Below, piece after piece: positions 5,814-8,105 of a stretch of DNA of 8,105 nucleotides (its first letter is position 1; every line of letters starts with the position of its first letter). Location: assembly GCA_001412335.1 (NCBI GenBank), contig LKUF01000279.1, positions 1-8,105 on the forward strand. The letters are read 5' to 3'. The position numbers and the translations under genes are program-made. Origin of the DNA: Methanolinea sp. SDB (GTDB taxonomy: Archaea; Halobacteriota; Methanomicrobia; Methanomicrobiales; Methanospirillaceae). Below the pieces are notes generated by a model. It searched no databases, had not been told where the DNA came from, and was given only the letters and a program-made list of their open reading frames with translations.

Positions 5814-6674
5814 ATGTTGAACGAATTAATTGAGAAACGAAAAAAGATTCTTGCCGAGTCTGAACAGCATAAAAACCGCAGAAACGAGTTGAACGCGCTC
5901 GCCAGTTCCCACGCACGCGAGAGGAACACCTTGAACGGCCAGACCCGTGAGTACGTCGAGGAGGCCCAGAAGAACAAGGAACTCCGCGACCACTACAACA
6001 ACGAGGTCCAGAGTCTCAAGGATCAGCGAAACGAGATCAATGAGCAGGCCAATATTCTCTTCGAAGAGATCGAGGCATTCAAAAAAGACCATGGCGGAAT
6101 CAAGAACCGGGGCATAAAGGAGCTCCAGAAACAGATCGAGCACCTGGAATTCCGTCAGCAGACCGAGGTCATCAGCACCGACAAAGAGCGGGAATTGATC
6201 GACAAGATCAAGCAGATGAAGGAGTCGATGAAGGAGCAGGAGGCCGAACTTGAACAGAACAAGGAGATCAAGGCAAAGATCAACAGTGCCAGGGATTTCC
6301 GCAAAGAGGCCTCCGAACTCCACGCCAAGGTCACCGAGATGGCTGAACTGGCCCAGAAGCACCATGACATGATGGTTGAATTCTACCGGAAAGCTGACAA
6401 ATCACGGGAAGAAGCCGACAACGCTCACAAAAATTTTGTCGAAGCCCAGGAATCTGCCGACGCCGAGCACAAGTATTTCATTGCCTGCCAGAAGGAACTG
6501 AGGGATTATGACAAGGTTATAAGCGGCCTGCGCAAGAAGACCAAGAAGACCAAGGTTACGAAGGAGCAGAAGGCCGTGCGCAAGGAAGCCGAACATCTCT
6601 TCAAGATGTTCCGGGCAGGAGAGAAGCTCACCACTGATGACATCCTGCTTCTCCAGCGCTCAAAACTCATATAA
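5814..6674 (+). CDS. COG1340 archaeal coiled-coil protein
   Basis: A 286-residue soluble, strongly charged protein, rich in Glu, Lys, Gln and Asn, with almost continuous heptad-like helix from about residue 1 to 240 and a possible break at DHGGIKNRGIKELQ (92-105). A Lys-rich linker (KKTKKTKVTKEQK, about 241-253) leads to the conserved C-terminal end with FKMFRAGEKLTTDDILLLQ, which is typical of COG1340 archaeal proteins. No transmembrane segment or nuclease/ATPase motif is present; the family is annotated only as coiled coil, with no established biochemical function that I know of. Start ATG at 5814 is preceded by GAGG at 5800-5803; an adjacent TTG at 5817 is a minor alternative. A DUF373 membrane protein follows after 63 bases and FtsZ2 precedes it, so a structural or scaffolding role is an inference from shape and position only. 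Confidence 0.85.
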   Translation: MLNELIEKRKKILAESEQHKNRRNELNALASSHARERNTLNGQTREYVEEAQKNKELRDHYNNEVQSLKDQRNEINEQANILFEEIEAFKKDHGGIKNRGIKELQKQIEHLEFRQQTEVISTDKERELIDKIKQMKESMKEQEAELEQNKEIKAKINSARDFRKEASELHAKVTEMAELAQKHHDMMVEFYRKADKSREEADNAHKNFVEAQESADAEHKYFIACQKELRDYDKVISGLRKKTKKTKVTKEQKAVRKEAEHLFKMFRAGEKLTTDDILLLQRSKLI

Positions 6675-6707
6675 TATACCCTTTTTACTCCCCAGCGAAA
6701 GTAACGA

Positions 6708-6715
6708 TTTAATAG
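6708..6715 (+). promoter_or_regulatory. TATA-like box for a leaderless DUF373 transcript
   Basis: TTTAATAG is centred about 26 bases before the ATG at 6738, the spacing expected between an archaeal TATA box and transcription start. No Shine-Dalgarno precedes that ATG, so a leaderless mRNA starting at or near it is a reasonable reading. A T5 run at 6682-6686 shortly after the coiled-coil gene could separate the transcripts. Confidence 0.4.
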
Positions 6716-6737
6716 ATTGATTACGATTTCTATTGTG

Positions 6738-7862
6738 ATGCAGACGGGACGGACGCTTGTCCTGAGTGTCGATCGTGACGACGATATAGGGTTCAAGGCC
6801 GACTTGGTGAGTCCCATAATCGGAAGGGATTCATGTCTCGCCGCAGCCACCAGCCTTGGCCTTGCCGATCCGGAAGACTCGGACCTGAACGCTATCTTCC
6901 AGGCCGTTCAGATCTATGACGAATTAAAGGAGAAAGGCGAGGACGTAGAGATCGCCATCGTGACCGGAAATCACATGCACATGATCGAAGGCGACAGGAA
7001 GATTGCATCCTCTCTCGAAAAGGTCGTCATGGAGACCAAAACGTCCAGCTGTATCGTCGTTACAGACGGGGCAGAGGACGAATTTGTCATCCCCATCGTC
7101 CAGTCAAAGATCGCCGTATCAAGTATCAGGAGGGTGGTGGTTAACCAGATCCCGAACCTGGAGGGGACCTATTACATCATCAAGAAACTCCTGAATGATC
7201 CAAAGGTTGCGCGCCTGTTTCTCGCACCGCTCGGCCTTGCCATGATGCTCTGGGCAGTCGCCTACCTCATGAACCGTCCCCAGATCGCGACAATCGTGGT
7301 TGTCGGAGGAATCGGGATCTACCTCCTGTACCGCGGACTCGGAATTGACGAGGTCTTCGAAGGATTTGTCAATGCATTGCGGATATCGCTTCGGCGGGCA
7401 AAGTTCTCCTTTGTCACCTACATAGCGGGAGTCCTCCTCGTGATCATCGGGGTTGTGATGGGTCTCATGAACGTTTTGGTATACTACGCCGAAGTGGGCA
7501 TACTGATCTACCTTCTCATCTTCGTGTTTGGAGCAGTGCTCTGGCTCGCCCTTGCCGGAGTGGTCTCGTCCGTCGGGATTATCATCGACAGTTACTTCTA
7601 TGACCGCCCTAACCTGGCCAAGGTCGTGGCCTTCCCGTTCTTTATCGGTGCAATTGGGCTTATCACGTACGGAGCAAGCATTTACGCAATTACTGCGAGC
7701 AATGTACCGGAATTTCCATATACTGCCGACACCGCCCTCCAGTACATCCTCATTGGCACGGTCGGCGGGCTCATCTGTGCCTTCGCGGGCATCGGCATCC
7801 AGTACCTGGTCCAGAAATACCTTGCATCCCGCCGAAAGGCCGAACTCCCGGATGCGGCCTGA
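6738..7862 (+). CDS. DUF373 family integral membrane protein (COG2237)
   Basis: An archaeal family of unknown function. With start at ATG 6738 the protein has 374 residues: a soluble N-terminal domain of about 155 residues and a membrane domain. The N-terminal part has the family signatures LVLSVDRDDDIG (7-18), IIGRDSCLAAATSLGLADPEDSD (27-49; conserved PEDSD), VTGN (75-78), VTDGAEDE (108-115) and RRVVVNQIPNLEGTYY (131-146). The alternating strands and acidic loops suggest an alpha/beta domain. Hydrophobic segments at about 160-177, 183-203, 224-246, 252-283 (long, perhaps a re-entrant or two helices), 296-318 and 335-358 give roughly six membrane spans, with a basic C-terminal end (SRRK). Upstream GTG (6735) and TTG (6717) are in frame, but the family starts just before LVLxVDRDDD and no ribosome site supports them. 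It may pair with the coiled-coil gene upstream; role unknown. Confidence 0.88.
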   Translation: MQTGRTLVLSVDRDDDIGFKADLVSPIIGRDSCLAAATSLGLADPEDSDLNAIFQAVQIYDELKEKGEDVEIAIVTGNHMHMIEGDRKIASSLEKVVMETKTSSCIVVTDGAEDEFVIPIVQSKIAVSSIRRVVVNQIPNLEGTYYIIKKLLNDPKVARLFLAPLGLAMMLWAVAYLMNRPQIATIVVVGGIGIYLLYRGLGIDEVFEGFVNALRISLRRAKFSFVTYIAGVLLVIIGVVMGLMNVLVYYAEVGILIYLLIFVFGAVLWLALAGVVSSVGIIIDSYFYDRPNLAKVVAFPFFIGAIGLITYGASIYAITASNVPEFPYTADTALQYILIGTVGGLICAFAGIGIQYLVQKYLASRRKAELPDAA

Positions 7863-8011
7863 ATACCCTGGATACGTCACCGGACCTGTGAAGAGAAATA
7901 ATCGCGAGCTGCCATACCCGGTTCCACCACCTATTCGGTCATCCCGTGATTTCCATGGCGACTATACGGAATCCAGAGGGTGGATGTTCATGGAATGCTC
8001 ACGTGAGAATA

Positions 8012-8031
8012 GCTGCTCCAGCATTATTTTT
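8012..8031 (+). terminator. Possible terminator downstream of the DUF373 gene
   Basis: A short GCTG-CTC-CAGC stem-loop (8012-8022) is followed by ATTATTTTT. The T5 run (8027-8031) could end the DUF373 transcript about 165 bases after its stop. The stem is only four pairs. The stretch from 7863 to 8011 shows no gene or other recognisable element. Confidence 0.4.
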
Positions 8032-8041
8032 GGGCTCTTCG

Positions 8042-8105
8042 CTACCTGGTGTGGGTAGGTTTGATAAACCGGATACATTTTGTAGGGGCTATCCGCCCCC
8101 ACACC
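8042..8105. repeat. Nested and mutually exclusive inverted repeats at the window end
   Basis: GGTGTGGG (8048-8055) and CCCACACC (8098-8105) are perfect 8-base inverted arms. Between them lie GGTTT-GAT-AAACC (8058-8070) and GGATA...TATCC (8071-8094), which together would make a three-way junction. Two other stems compete with it: CTACC...GGTAG (8042-8058) and GGGGC-TATCC-GCCCC (8085-8099). This dense pairing in a non-coding stretch suggests a structured RNA or a leader of a gene beyond the window. I do not recognise a known riboswitch or ncRNA family, and the window edge hides the rest. Confidence 0.4.

Noticed and set aside
5596..5820. 74-codon plus-strand frame running into the coiled-coil gene
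   Set aside because: No ribosome binding site, no recognisable motif, and it overlaps the start and Shine-Dalgarno of a well-supported gene.
5826..6365. 179-codon Leu-rich minus-strand frame, looking like a membrane protein
   Set aside because: Leu/Val/Phe richness is the mirror of Glu/Lys/Asn codons in the coiled-coil gene on the other strand.
7119..7880. 253-codon minus-strand frame opposite DUF373
   Set aside because: Antisense to a well-supported membrane protein; Asp/His-rich content mirrors the hydrophobic codons, with no recognisable motif.
7528..8058. 176-codon plus-strand frame extending past the DUF373 stop
   Set aside because: Most of it is an out-of-frame shadow of DUF373; the part past 7862 has no independent start signal or recognisable sequence.

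Overview
The window looks like a piece of a euryarchaeal methanogen chromosome, most likely order Methanomicrobiales. I infer this from gene content (archaeosine RaSEA, archaeal CobY, the TIGR00300 ornithine cyclodeaminase family, an archaeal FtsZ2, COG1340 and DUF373 proteins), from TATA-box promoters and T-run terminators, and from a moderately high G+C with G/C-ending codons. Order-level placement is from recall of similar proteins, not from a search.

Layout. (1) Positions 1-668, plus strand: the 3' part of the archaeosine radical-SAM enzyme RaSEA, whose 5' end is outside the window. (2) Positions 790-3817, minus strand: a three-gene block transcribed leftward. A CobD-type aminotransferase/decarboxylase overlaps cobY by 13 bases; both act in attachment of the cobamide lower-ligand linker. 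After a 161-base spacer follows an NAD-dependent ornithine cyclodeaminase-family protein (proline from ornithine). RaSEA and this block converge on a short T-rich spacer. (3) Positions 3818-3990: a compact divergent control region with a strong TATA box, a 7+7 palindrome touching it, a second palindrome near the predicted start of transcription, and three tandem 11-bp units of the form GACA-NN-TGTC-A. (4) Positions 3991-5334, plus strand: a 58-residue ribbon-helix-helix regulator resembling haloarchaeal CdrS, followed 12 bases later by FtsZ2, then a hairpin-plus-T8 terminator. (5) Positions 5335-5813: a gap with no sure gene, holding a possible minus-strand small membrane protein and a 25-codon micro-ORF with a strong Shine-Dalgarno. 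(6) Positions 5814-7862, plus strand: a COG1340 coiled-coil protein and a DUF373 membrane protein. (7) Positions 7863-8105: non-coding, ending in nested and mutually exclusive inverted repeats that run to the window edge.

The most interesting part is the cdrS-ftsZ2 control region. The regulator gene is preceded by an array whose 11-bp period puts each palindrome on about the same face of the helix, as expected for cooperative RHH dimers. The sequence therefore suggests an autoregulated cell-division operon in a methanogen, with a regulator/tubulin pairing like that studied in haloarchaea. The COG1340 and DUF373 genes just downstream are uncharacterised and may be part of the same cell-architecture neighbourhood, but that link rests on position only.
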